Assembly: GCF_003994855.1 (NCBI RefSeq)
Contig: NZ_CP034142.1
Location: forward strand, 2,294,001 to 2,358,000
Direction of reading: 5' to 3'
From: Marinobacter sp. NP-4(2019)
Lineage (GTDB): Bacteria; Pseudomonadota; Gammaproteobacteria; Pseudomonadales; Oleiphilaceae
Length of the DNA: 64,000 bases
How positions within the stretch are numbered: position 1 is the first letter of the stretch; every line of letters begins with the position of its first letter. Positions 1 through 8,643 of the stretch are shown here, piece by piece. A model generated the notes under the pieces. It was not told the DNA's origin. It saw only the letters and a program-made list of their open reading frames with translations, and searched no databases. The translations under genes and the position numbers were made by a program.

Positions 1-38
1 CCTGTTAGAACATGCACTTAACAGGCTACACAGTTTTA

Positions 39-824
39 TCAGCAGTCCTTCCACTCCGGCTTACGCTTATCCAGAAACGCGCAGATACCTTCCTGAGCAT
101 CGCCTGCAGCCAGGTTATCGCTCATGACTTGTGAGGTATAGTCGTAGGCATCCTCAAGGCCGAGTTCCAGTTGCCGGTAAAACGCTTCCTTCCCGACCTT
201 CAGGGTGTGGCTGGACTTGTCAGCGATAACACGCGCCATGTTGTACACCGTCTCATCCAGCACCTGCTCATCCACCACCTTGTTCACCAGCCCGATCTGT
301 TCCGCCCGTAGCGCGCCGACCATCTCGCCGGTCAGCAGCATTTCCATCGCATGCTTACGGTGAACATTGCGGGACAAGGCCACCATCGGCGTGGAACAGA
401 ACAGCCCGATGTTGACCCCCGGGGTGGCGAAACGTGCCGTATCCGCTGCAACCGCCAGATCACAACTGGCCACCAGTTGGCAACCCGCGGCCGTAGCTAC
501 GCCCGCCACCCGTGCGATCACCGGTTTTGGCAGGTTCACCACCTGTTGCATCACTTTGCTGCACAGGTCAAACAGGGCTTTCTGTTGTTCCTGCTGCCCG
601 AACTGCTCCCGTATCTCCTTGAGATCGTGACCGGCACAGAACACCCGGCCACTGGCGGCGAGCACCACTACCCGGGTATCCGGATCGTCGGCCAGGGCAT
701 CCAGACGGTCAGACAGAGCCCGCAGCATGGCCATGGACAGGCTGTTGCGGTTCTCCGGCTGGTTGAGGGTCAGTGTTGTGATGCCGTTGTCGGTGGTAAC
801 CGTAATCATCTCTTCCGCAGTCAT
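39..824 (-). CDS. enoyl-CoA hydratase/isomerase family protein (ECHDC3-like)
   Basis: A 261-aa crotonase-fold protein, the usual length for the family. The start is set at the ATG at 824 because GAGGAG lies just upstream; a longer frame to 971 lacks this. The CoA-binding region (FCAGHDLKEI) and the oxyanion-hole glycine loop (GVATAAGC) are visible. The two glutamates used by classical hydratases are not at their usual places: the first loop reads GCQL where GGEL-like residues are expected, and the second region reads GVNIGLFCST. This resembles the ECHDC3/'enoyl-CoA hydratase-like' branch, so hydratase activity on enoyl-CoA is uncertain. It is transcribed away from the DUF6351 gene, with a CRP-type site in the shared intergenic region. 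Confidence 0.85.
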   Translation of the reverse strand: MTAEEMITVTTDNGITTLTLNQPENRNSLSMAMLRALSDRLDALADDPDTRVVVLAASGRVFCAGHDLKEIREQFGQQEQQKALFDLCSKVMQQVVNLPKPVIARVAGVATAAGCQLVASCDLAVAADTARFATPGVNIGLFCSTPMVALSRNVHRKHAMEMLLTGEMVGALRAEQIGLVNKVVDEQVLDETVYNMARVIADKSSHTLKVGKEAFYRQLELGLEDAYDYTSQVMSDNLAAGDAQEGICAFLDKRKPEWKDC

Positions 825-923
825 GGCGATACACTCCTCAGGATTTTCTTCAGTATTCCGGGCCGCTACCGACAAGTCGAGCCGACTTTCGTCGGGATAT
901 CCCGGGTTATCGCCCGACACTAA

Positions 924-939
924 TGTGATCCGGTTCACA
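924..939. promoter_or_regulatory. CRP/Vfr-type binding site
   Basis: TGTGATCCGGTTCACA is a perfect TGTGA-N6-TCACA inverted repeat lying between the divergent enoyl-CoA hydratase and DUF6351 genes, about 100 bp from either start. The match to the CRP/Vfr consensus is seen directly; which gene it controls is inference. Confidence 0.6.
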
Positions 940-1053
940 AAAGTGACGCCCCCCAACGTCCTTCTGGCCAACGCCCGGCAAGCAGAACTTATGGTTTTAT
1001 GACCACAACAAATAGTGACAAAAGATCACAAACAACAACAAAAAGAGGTAACC

Positions 1054-3654
1054 ATGAGACTAATCAAACACGCCCTGCCCGTCGCGATCGCAATAGCACT
1101 CACCGGCTGTGGCGGCGGTGGTGGCAGCTCCGACACCGGCTCCGATGACACGAACAGCGCGGTAGGTTCAGAACAGCAGGAAGTGGCCGACCAGGGTGCA
1201 ATTCGCGTACTGTCCAACCGCGCTGACCTGATCAGTGGTGGTGATGCCCTGATAGAAGTGGCCTCGGCGAATCTGAAAGGCGTCAAAGTCCAGCTTAACG
1301 GCAAAGACATCAGTGATGCCCTGACCCCCATGGAGAACGGCACCCTTCGTGGCCTGATTACTGGCCTGGAGCTCGGCGACAACGAGCTGAAGGTTATCCT
1401 GGGCAAAGGCGGCGTGCTGCGCAAAACCATCACCAACCACCCCAAAGGTGGCCCGGTATTCTCTGGCCCCCAGGTTCAACCCTGGAATTGTACCAACGCC
1501 AATGCGGTGGATGACAAGTGCAACCAGCCTGCGGAATTCGAACTGAAGTACGTGCCGAAGTCGAAGTTTGACCTGTTTGCCGAAAGCTTTGACCCGCAAT
1601 CCCCCGGATTGCCGGGTGCCTTCCTGCCCTACAATCCCGAGAACCCGCCACCGTCCGAGGATATTGCCCAGGTCACCACCGATGAAGGCGTCACGGTTCC
1701 GTACATCGTAAGGGTTGAGCGAGGCGTGATGAACCGGGACCGTTATCAGGTCATGTCCCTGTTTCAGCCGGACCAGGAATGGACCGCGTTATCGCCACAA
1801 GAGCAGTGGAATGGCAAGATCCTGATTCACCACGGTGGCAATGTCGGGGTCAGCTACGGCATGGGACACCCACCCAATGGCGATATCGCCGGCACTGCCC
1901 CCGACGGCGCCGAAACCCTTCTCGGGGACAGTATCTCCGTTGCCCTTGCCCGCGGGTTTGTAACCCTGTCCACCGCCCAGGCCAACCTCGGTCATAACGT
2001 CAACCTGGTGACGGCGGCGGAATCCCTGGTGATGGCAAAGGAGCACATCGTCGAGCAATATGGCCCGGTGCGTTACACCATCGGCACCGGATGTTCCGGC
2101 GGCGCCATTGCCCAGCAGCACATTGCCAACGCCTACCCGGGTATCTACCAGGGCCTGATCGTTCAATGCTCCTACCCGGATGTATGGACCACCGCCACCC
2201 AGTTCGCTGATTACAACCTGTTGAACGAGTATCTCGGTAACCAGGTGTCCGAAGACCCGGCGGACCTTCTTTCCTTTGTCGAAAGCCTGCTCACTTCGCC
2301 CGTGTTTGTGGTCCAGTGGCCAGCGCTTTATGGACATTTGCCAGTCAACCCGGTCGTTTCCGACCTGGCCTTCTTCCCGTCGGCGGAACCGGATCAGGAA
2401 AACTGTCCTGGCCTCGCGGGCCAGGCCGACGTGTACGATCCGGAAACCCGCCCCGACGGCCTGCGCTGCGGCCTGATTGATTACATGGTCAACCAGTTTG
2501 GCGAACGCGCGCCGGAGGCATGGTCCCCCAATGAGCAGTTGCTGTCTCGAGGGTTCGCGGGCATCCCACTCGACAACACCGGCGTGCAATATGGCCTCAA
2601 GGCCCTGCAGGAAGGCGTCATCACCGGTGACCAGTTCCTCGCCGTCAACCGCGATATCGGCGGGCTGGATGTCGATATCAACTACCAGCCGGAGCGCACC
2701 GTGGCAGATCCGGAAGCCTTGGAGAATTCTTATCGCACGGGCGCGGTCAACACGGCGGAAAACCTCGCCAACGTGCCCATCATCGACCTGCGCGGCCCGG
2801 ACCCCGGTATTGCCCACGATGCCTTCCACTCCTGGCAGGTAAGAGCCCGGCTGCAGGAAACCCAGGGCCACGCCCGCAACCACGTGATCTGGTACGGTGC
2901 CTTCCCGCTGGCCGGTGACACCATCTTCACCACCGAAGCGCTGCTTGTCATGGACCAGTGGCTGACCGCCATCGAAGCCGATGGGGAAACCACCCCGGTT
3001 GCGAACAAAGTCATCGCCAACAAGCCGGTTACCGCAAGGGACCGCTGCCTGTCGCTGTCAGCTCCGTTCTCGGAAGAAGGCCCGAAGGCCCCATACACCG
3101 GTAATCTGCTTTACCCGGAGCCGCAGATCGAAGGGCTCGATTCGGACCAGATTCCCACATTCCCCGCCGAACTGGGCCAGATACTGGACGTCGCCACCGG
3201 GCAAGTCTGTGGCCTGAATCTGGGTGAACTGGGGCTTCCCGAGACGATCACCGACCCACTCCAACCCATTACGGACGAAGTGGTGAAAGTCCAGGAACTG
3301 GTCGTCCAGACACGCTTTGGTACACCGCGTACCGTTGCCGGTGACTCCATCACCACACTGAACAACAAGTGCCAGCTCAAACCCGTTGACCCGGCGGACT
3401 ACCCGGAGAATCCCCTTACCGGCGTGAGTAATTCTGACGACTTTGCCCAACAAGTGGCGGACATATTCCCCAACGGTGTCTGTGATTACAGCAAACCGCC
3501 GGTAGGGAAAGTCCCCACCCTGACCTGGTTGCAGTATGGCGATGAGAACACGGTGACTACCGGTGGCGAACCATTGCCCACCAGAAATGAAACAGTTGCC
3601 GGCTGGGCATCCCCGGCGTTCGGGGTCGATCTGAACCCAAGAACCAACCTGTAA
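1054..3654 (+). CDS. DUF6351-type secreted lipoprotein, alpha/beta-hydrolase-like
   Basis: An 866-aa protein starting at the ATG preceded by AGAGGTA; an in-frame codon at 1015 would add 13 residues before the signal peptide and is unlikely. The N-terminus is a lipoprotein signal (ALTGCGGGGG), so the mature protein is lipid-anchored. The body contains a nucleophile-elbow-like GTGCSGGA, an HGG loop (HHGGNVGVSYGMG) and a late HDAFHSW that could supply the histidine. The overall pattern fits DUF6351 proteins, which I associate with the tannase / 3-hydroxybutyrate-oligomer-hydrolase style of alpha/beta hydrolase. The substrate cannot be told from sequence; an extracytoplasmic polyester or oligoester hydrolase is a reasonable guess. 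A hairpin follows the stop codon. Confidence 0.75.
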   Translation: MRLIKHALPVAIAIALTGCGGGGGSSDTGSDDTNSAVGSEQQEVADQGAIRVLSNRADLISGGDALIEVASANLKGVKVQLNGKDISDALTPMENGTLRGLITGLELGDNELKVILGKGGVLRKTITNHPKGGPVFSGPQVQPWNCTNANAVDDKCNQPAEFELKYVPKSKFDLFAESFDPQSPGLPGAFLPYNPENPPPSEDIAQVTTDEGVTVPYIVRVERGVMNRDRYQVMSLFQPDQEWTALSPQEQWNGKILIHHGGNVGVSYGMGHPPNGDIAGTAPDGAETLLGDSISVALARGFVTLSTAQANLGHNVNLVTAAESLVMAKEHIVEQYGPVRYTIGTGCSGGAIAQQHIANAYPGIYQGLIVQCSYPDVWTTATQFADYNLLNEYLGNQVSEDPADLLSFVESLLTSPVFVVQWPALYGHLPVNPVVSDLAFFPSAEPDQENCPGLAGQADVYDPETRPDGLRCGLIDYMVNQFGERAPEAWSPNEQLLSRGFAGIPLDNTGVQYGLKALQEGVITGDQFLAVNRDIGGLDVDINYQPERTVADPEALENSYRTGAVNTAENLANVPIIDLRGPDPGIAHDAFHSWQVRARLQETQGHARNHVIWYGAFPLAGDTIFTTEALLVMDQWLTAIEADGETTPVANKVIANKPVTARDRCLSLSAPFSEEGPKAPYTGNLLYPEPQIEGLDSDQIPTFPAELGQILDVATGQVCGLNLGELGLPETITDPLQPITDEVVKVQELVVQTRFGTPRTVAGDSITTLNNKCQLKPVDPADYPENPLTGVSNSDDFAQQVADIFPNGVCDYSKPPVGKVPTLTWLQYGDENTVTTGGEPLPTRNETVAGWASPAFGVDLNPRTNL

Positions 3655-3665
3655 TCCCACCCTCC

Positions 3666-3695
3666 ATGCAGGGGCGGTTCCAACTGCCCCTGCAT
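3666..3695 (+). terminator. hairpin after the DUF6351 gene
   Basis: ATGCAGGGGC and GCCCCTGCAT form a perfect 10-bp stem with a 10-nt loop 11 bp after the stop codon. There is no T-run after it, so it may be a weak terminator or an mRNA-end stabiliser. Confidence 0.5.
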
Positions 3696-3763
3696 TGGCT
3701 TGCTATCAGCGCCCCTCACCGACAAGATAAGGGTAACCAGGCCATTTCTAGGGAGGGACTATC

Positions 3764-3907
3764 GTGCAAAAATCCACAATCCTGAAAATCGTTGTTGCCA
3801 TCGCCATCATCGTAGGCGGTATCTTGATGGTGATGAGGGACGACCCTGCCGTTCCCACCGGAGACATCAACACCATCGAGCCGTTGCCGGACCAGGACAG
3901 CCAGTAG
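3764..3907 (+). CDS. small single-membrane-segment protein (47 aa)
   Basis: A GTG-started frame of 47 codons with a strong GGGAGGGA ribosome-binding site 5 nt upstream. The protein is a short basic N-terminus (MQKSTILK), one hydrophobic segment (about residues 8-24) and a short acidic tail ending DQDSQ. It lies 22 bp before the DMT transporter gene and is probably co-transcribed with it. No family is recognised; it could be a small inner-membrane protein or an uncleaved signal-anchor peptide. The good ribosome-binding site and membrane-plus-acidic-tail layout are the reasons for calling it. Confidence 0.55.
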   Translation: MQKSTILKIVVAIAIIVGGILMVMRDDPAVPTGDINTIEPLPDQDSQ

Positions 3908-3929
3908 CGCACGCCGGGAAACAGGCCGC

Positions 3930-4808
3930 GTGACCGTGGAACCAACCCGCATCAAAGGGCTGACCATTGCAGCGCTGGGTGTGCTGTTTATTACGCCGGA
4001 CGCACTCCTCGTGAAAATAACCTCCGTCGAACCGGTCGTGTTCCTGTTTTGGCGGGGTCTGCTGCTGGCCTTCAGCTTTTTTGCTATCAGCTGGCTCAGG
4101 TACCGCTCTCAACTGGTAGCCGAAATCCGCAAATGCGGCCGCAAAGGCCTGTTCTGCGCAAGCGCCTTCGCCATAAGCACGCTGGGTTTTGTGGTGGGCA
4201 TGAAAAACACCGCCGCTGGCAATGTCCTGGTGATCCTCAATACCGCACCGGTGATTGCCGCGGTAATTGCATGGGCGGTGTGGAAGGAAACCCTGCCCCT
4301 CCGAACCTGGGTTGTCATTCTCGTCTGCGTAGCCGGCGCCACCTTCATGGCGATTGGCGAATGGGGCAAGGGCGATCCATTGGGTTTGATGATGGCCGCC
4401 GTTGCCGCCACCGCCCTTGCCTCCAACCTCAACATGGCCCGCTCCCAGCCGGACAGCGATATGAGCGTGATGCTGATGTTCGGCGCCCTGGTGCTGGCCG
4501 GAGTGGCCGCGTTGGCCGGCGGCGCGCAAATGCTTTCCCTCCGCGACGGCTTCTTTATCGCCCTGCTCTGCCTGGTGTTTCTGCCCATGGCCTGCATTCT
4601 GATCCAGATCGGCCCCCGCTACATTCCGGCCGCGGAAGTCAGCCTGATGCTACTGCTGGAAACCGTGCTGGGCTCCTTCCTCGTCTGGCTGTTCCTCGGC
4701 GAAATACCACCCAACCTCAGCCTGATTGGCGGTGTGATTGTATTCTCCACACTCGCCATTCACGGCTGGATCGAAGTAAGAAGGTACCGGCGGGCGACTC
4801 GGAGTTGA
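3930..4808 (+). CDS. DMT-superfamily (EamA) transporter
   Basis: A 292-aa integral membrane protein with about ten hydrophobic segments arranged as two EamA repeats, the standard length and layout of drug/metabolite transporters. It starts with GTG and the C-terminus ends in a basic tail (RRYRRATRS). The family exports amino acids, nucleobases or toxic metabolites; the substrate cannot be predicted. It follows the 47-aa membrane peptide closely. Confidence 0.85.
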   Translation: MTVEPTRIKGLTIAALGVLFITPDALLVKITSVEPVVFLFWRGLLLAFSFFAISWLRYRSQLVAEIRKCGRKGLFCASAFAISTLGFVVGMKNTAAGNVLVILNTAPVIAAVIAWAVWKETLPLRTWVVILVCVAGATFMAIGEWGKGDPLGLMMAAVAATALASNLNMARSQPDSDMSVMLMFGALVLAGVAALAGGAQMLSLRDGFFIALLCLVFLPMACILIQIGPRYIPAAEVSLMLLLETVLGSFLVWLFLGEIPPNLSLIGGVIVFSTLAIHGWIEVRRYRRATRS

Positions 4809-4943
4809 TATACCGGGTGGCCACCATCACCTTGAACCAACACACCATTTCGCCCATCGACAATCAAAAAACTGGTAACGTGCAGTTAAAAACCACTGCT
4901 CGCGAAAACACCTTTGGAGTGCCACAGCAGTTCACAATCAGCA

Positions 4944-4973
4944 TTGACACATGCCGCAACCAGCGGCTATTAG
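4944..4973 (+). promoter_or_regulatory. sigma70-like promoter for the ATP-grasp/CocE pair
   Basis: A perfect -35 hexamer TTGACA (4944-4949) is followed after 18 bp by TATTAG (4968-4973). Transcription would start near 4980, giving a leader of only about 20 nt before the ATP-grasp gene. Confidence 0.5.
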
Positions 4974-4997
4974 ATAAGGATACACACCAAAGGTGAC

Positions 4998-6296
4998 ATG
5001 GAAAGGTCAATGAAAAATGTTTTTGTTTTTGGAGCCGATGACTTCAATCTGTCTCAAATTCAGGCTATTGATGATCAAGGTAAATATAGGTTTCACAGGC
5101 TTTACAGTTATCAGGAGGTCAAGGCAGGACCAGAGTTTCCTGTACAGCAATTGTACACGGGGGCGCTTAGAAAGCTGGCAAATTTCGTAGGGTCGATTGA
5201 TGCAATCGTGGGCTATTGGGACTTTCCGGTAAGTACACTGCTCCCACTCCTCAGAAAGCCCTATCACCTGCCCTCCCCGAGCTTTGAATCTGTCCTTAAG
5301 TGCGAACACAAATACTGGAGTCGTTTGGAACAGAGCAGGATCGTCCCAGATCATATTCCCGACTTCTGTGCTGTTGATCCTTTCTCGGATGACTACCGGG
5401 CACAAATAACCGTCAATTATCCGTTCTGGATTAAGCCAGTTAAAGCAGCCTTTTCTTACCTGGGATTCAAAGTACGAAATGGCGCAGAGCTGGATCATGC
5501 AATTGCGCGAATTCGCGAAGGCATACCTCGTTTTGCAACCCCGTTTAATTATTTGCTTCAGTTCGCAGAGCTTCCAGACGATATTGCCGCGATTGATGGT
5601 AACCATTGCATCGTCGAAAGCATCATATCCAAGGGGCGCCAGTGCACATTGGAAGGTTATGCTTACGCAGGCGAAGTGACCGTGTATGGTGCCGTGGATT
5701 CCTTTCGCGAAGGTAAACATCGGTCCAGCTTTTTCCGCTATCAATACCCATCCACCATTCCTCGCCGTATTCAGCAACAGATGATGACAATTTCCGAAAC
5801 TTTTTTAAGGCATATCGGCTTCGATAACGGTCCCTTCAACATCGAGTTCTACTGGGATAGGCGCAACGACCAGATATGGCTTCTGGAGGTCAATACTCGT
5901 ATCTCAAAGTCCCATTGCCCCCTGTTTCAGAAAGTCGATGGAGAGTCTCATCACAAAATAATGGTCGAGCTTGCCCTCGGCAAGCGGCCAGACTTCCAGC
6001 ATCGTCAGGGAAAATACCGGGTCGCCGCCAAATTCATGTGGCGGGTTTATGACGATGCACGAGTAACAGACGTACCGAGCCCCAAAAGGCTTAAAGAACT
6101 TCAATCGCAGTTTGTTGATGTCGACCTGCAGTTACACATCAAATGTGGAGACATATTATCTTCACTGAAAGATCAGGATAGCTACAGCTTCGAGGTTGCT
6201 GTCTTCTTTATTGGTGCCAACTGCCAGAAAGAACTGTTGCAGAAGCACCGCGACGTCAAAGCAGCCATTCATTTAGAGTTTGAACCATTGGATTGA
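4998..6296 (+). CDS. ATP-grasp domain protein
   Basis: A 432-aa protein with an ATP-grasp layout: a pre-ATP-grasp N-terminus, an ATP-binding core (PFWIKPVKAAFS, then IVESII), and the metal-binding pair expected of the fold (GPFNIEFYW and LLEVNTRIS, whose Glu and Glu/Asn coordinate Mg-ATP). The C-terminal ~100 residues resemble a small beta-rich cap. Such enzymes activate a carboxylate as acyl-phosphate and join it to an amine or other nucleophile. The next gene, a CocE/NonD hydrolase, begins 31 bp later, so the two are likely one transcript. A second in-frame ATG (5010) also has an upstream GAAAGG. The product is unknown. Confidence 0.75.
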   Translation: MERSMKNVFVFGADDFNLSQIQAIDDQGKYRFHRLYSYQEVKAGPEFPVQQLYTGALRKLANFVGSIDAIVGYWDFPVSTLLPLLRKPYHLPSPSFESVLKCEHKYWSRLEQSRIVPDHIPDFCAVDPFSDDYRAQITVNYPFWIKPVKAAFSYLGFKVRNGAELDHAIARIREGIPRFATPFNYLLQFAELPDDIAAIDGNHCIVESIISKGRQCTLEGYAYAGEVTVYGAVDSFREGKHRSSFFRYQYPSTIPRRIQQQMMTISETFLRHIGFDNGPFNIEFYWDRRNDQIWLLEVNTRISKSHCPLFQKVDGESHHKIMVELALGKRPDFQHRQGKYRVAAKFMWRVYDDARVTDVPSPKRLKELQSQFVDVDLQLHIKCGDILSSLKDQDSYSFEVAVFFIGANCQKELLQKHRDVKAAIHLEFEPLD

Positions 6297-6327
6297 TCAA
6301 CAACGCCTCGGCGACAGGAACCACACC

Positions 6328-8340
6328 ATGAAAATCGTCGACAATCTTCCCGAGCAAGTCCGCCATATTGAACATCAATGGATTCCAATGCATGACGGCA
6401 CACGGCTTGCCGCGCGTCTATGGATACCCGAGAGTGCGTATAACGTTCCGGTTCCTGCAATATTCGAGTACATTCCCTACCGGAAACGGGATGGATCAAG
6501 ATTGCGTGATGAGACTATGCACCCCTATTTTGCGGGCCATGGTTATGCCTGTATTCGGGTAGACATTCGCGGCAGTGGCGACTCGGAAGGCATCTTGACA
6601 GATGAGTACCTGCAGCAGGAACTGGACGACGGTGTGGCGGTCCTGGACTGGCTTGAGGAGCAACCTTGGTGCAGCGGCGAAATTGGAATGATCGGCATTT
6701 CATGGGGCGGATTCAACGGACTGCAGATAGCCGCTATGCAACCGCCTCAGCTAAGGGCTGTTGTCAGCGTTTGCTCCACCGATGACCGCTACGCCGATGA
6801 TGTCCACTACATGGGTGGCTGCTTGCTGGGTGACAACCTGTCCTGGGCATCTACCATGTTTTCCTACAATTCCTTGCCTCCTGACCCTGAAATCGTTGGT
6901 GGCCGCTGGCGCGAGATGTGGTTTCAGCGGCTAGAAAATAGTGGTTTGTGGTTGGAAACCTGGCTACAACATCAGCATCGGGACGCTTACTGGCGGCATG
7001 GCTCGATCTGTGAGGACTTTTCCGCAGTTAAGATCCCGGTGATGGCAGTTAGTGGATGGGCGGACGGTTACTCCAACGCAGTCTTTCGGTTATTGGAAGA
7101 ATTACCCGGGGAGCGTATCGGACTGATCGGCCCCTGGAGCCACAAATACCCTCACATCGGTGTCCCGGGGCCTGCTATAGGCTTCCTGCAGGAATGTCTG
7201 CGATGGTGGGAGCAATGGCTCAAGGGAAAAGAAACCGGCATCAGGGACGAGCCAATGTTAAGGGTCTGGATGCTGGATAGCATGGCCCCGTCAACGTCGT
7301 ACCATCAACGTTACGGGCGATGGATAAGCGAAGGGGTCTGGCCACCGAAGAGCAGGCAGGAGCGGATCTACAACTTTTCACCCTACCGACTTGTTGAGAC
7401 AAACGAAGACTCCGAGGACGTGGAACTGACGCTGCAATCCCCGCTGAGCAATGGATTGTTCGCCGGAAAGTGGTGTTCTTACAGCAATACGCCGGATCTG
7501 CCCCATGATCAGCGGGAAGAAGATGGGGGCGCCTTGACCTTTACATCGGAACCTCTGGAGGAAGCGCTTGAAATTCTGGGCGCTCCCATCGTTGATCTGG
7601 AACTCTCGGCGTCACAGCCAGTAGCCATGATTGCGGTACGGTTATCTGACATGCGCCCTGACAACAAAGTCACAAGAATTTCTTATGGCTTGCTCAACCT
7701 GACTCATCATATTAGTCATGCGTCACCGGAACCGTTAACACCAGCTCAACGATATCGAAACCGGGTTCAGTTGAATGGTATCGCCCAGACCCTCCCTCGC
7801 GGACATCGAATTCGTATTGCCATCTCGACCTCATACTTTCCTCTAGCTTGGCCCCCCCCAAAATCAACACAGTTAAAAATACATACCCGGGGCTGCCGTC
7901 TGGCACTGCCAGTGCGGTCTCCGCGAGACGAGAATATTCGATTCCCGGATGCCGAAATGACGGCCAGCGGGAGGAAAAAGCAGTTCCGTAAAGGTCGACA
8001 CGACTGGCGAGTCATTCGCGAACTGGATCGGGACATTTCGACACTGGAAGTCATAAATGACAACGGGATTTACTATCTGGAAGACGTGGATCTGACGATC
8101 GAACACTGCGTAAACGAGTGGTACAGCTACCATGCTGACGACTTTAGCTCTGCCAGGGGGGAAACTCTGAGCACCAGGGCTTACCGGCGTGGAAATTGGC
8201 ACATCAAAACGGTCACCCGAACCACACTGACGTGTGACGAGAAGAATTTTTATCTCGACGCGGAACTTGATGCCTTTGAGGGCACGCGACGAGTGTACTC
8301 AAGAAACTGGAACCGTATTATCGCTCGCCAACTAGTGTAG
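6328..8340 (+). CDS. CocE/NonD family (X-Pro dipeptidyl-peptidase S15 type) hydrolase
   Basis: A 670-aa protein. The ATG at 6328 follows an AGGAA and gives a normal N-terminus for the family; a TTG frame from 6280 would overlap the upstream gene. The S15 nucleophile motif GISWGG (Ser about residue 125), the acid loop (SGWADGY) and the His loop (GPWSHKYPH) are all in order, followed by a C-terminal jelly-roll region with the RIAISTSYFP signature typical of CocE/XPDP C-terminal domains. Family members cleave esters or amides such as cocaine, glutaryl-7-ACA, or X-Pro peptides. There is no signal peptide, so it is probably cytoplasmic. With the ATP-grasp ligase upstream, one enzyme may make and the other break the same kind of bond. 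Confidence 0.85.
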   Translation: MKIVDNLPEQVRHIEHQWIPMHDGTRLAARLWIPESAYNVPVPAIFEYIPYRKRDGSRLRDETMHPYFAGHGYACIRVDIRGSGDSEGILTDEYLQQELDDGVAVLDWLEEQPWCSGEIGMIGISWGGFNGLQIAAMQPPQLRAVVSVCSTDDRYADDVHYMGGCLLGDNLSWASTMFSYNSLPPDPEIVGGRWREMWFQRLENSGLWLETWLQHQHRDAYWRHGSICEDFSAVKIPVMAVSGWADGYSNAVFRLLEELPGERIGLIGPWSHKYPHIGVPGPAIGFLQECLRWWEQWLKGKETGIRDEPMLRVWMLDSMAPSTSYHQRYGRWISEGVWPPKSRQERIYNFSPYRLVETNEDSEDVELTLQSPLSNGLFAGKWCSYSNTPDLPHDQREEDGGALTFTSEPLEEALEILGAPIVDLELSASQPVAMIAVRLSDMRPDNKVTRISYGLLNLTHHISHASPEPLTPAQRYRNRVQLNGIAQTLPRGHRIRIAISTSYFPLAWPPPKSTQLKIHTRGCRLALPVRSPRDENIRFPDAEMTASGRKKQFRKGRHDWRVIRELDRDISTLEVINDNGIYYLEDVDLTIEHCVNEWYSYHADDFSSARGETLSTRAYRRGNWHIKTVTRTTLTCDEKNFYLDAELDAFEGTRRVYSRNWNRIIARQLV

Positions 8341-8393
8341 TGCACGTGGCACCTGCCCCACAGGGCTCAGAGCCTCTCATATTTTGATTTTAA

Positions 8394-8449
8394 TGGTGCC
8401 CGGAGCCGGAATCGAACCGGCACGGCCTTGCGGCCGAGAGATTTTAAGT
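8394..8449 (-). repeat. partial tRNA-Leu 3' end, island attachment site (attL-like)
   Basis: 56 bp matching the 3' part of the tRNA-Leu(UAA) gene at 19459-19514, including CCA, acceptor 3' strand, T-arm, variable arm and half of the anticodon stem. It differs at four positions, all in the variable arm. It is not a whole tRNA: the D-arm and 5' acceptor strand are missing. Position beside an integrase makes it the far end of an element inserted at the tRNA. Confidence 0.9.
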
Positions 8450-8579
8450 TATTTGCGCCCTTCTTTGAAGAGATTGGACGATGTTTTAATAAGCACTATA
8501 AAACAGTTAGTTAATGAGCTTTTCTAGAAATCGTTGCTTGCTGTTGTTTGAAGAAATCCGCTAGAATTTGACCGATTTT

Positions 8580-8598
8580 GTCTACATAGTGTCTACAT
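8580..8598. repeat. paired GTCTACAT boxes, candidate integrase arm sites (left)
   Basis: GTCTACATAGTGTCTACAT: two GTCTACAT boxes with an 11-bp period, just before the integrase gene. The same pair with the same period occurs at 19384-19402 beside the other attachment site. Confidence 0.5.
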
Positions 8599-8643
8599 GA
8601 AGGCACAAGGGACTTTCTGACGAATTCGAGTGGAGCCCTACCC

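Noticed and set aside
1789..2883. 364-aa open frame on the minus strand
   Set aside because: Antisense to the DUF6351 lipoprotein gene; no domain or ribosome-binding site support.
8394..8480. Second functional tRNA-Leu gene
   Set aside because: The 5' acceptor strand, D-arm and half of the anticodon stem are missing, so it cannot fold as a tRNA.
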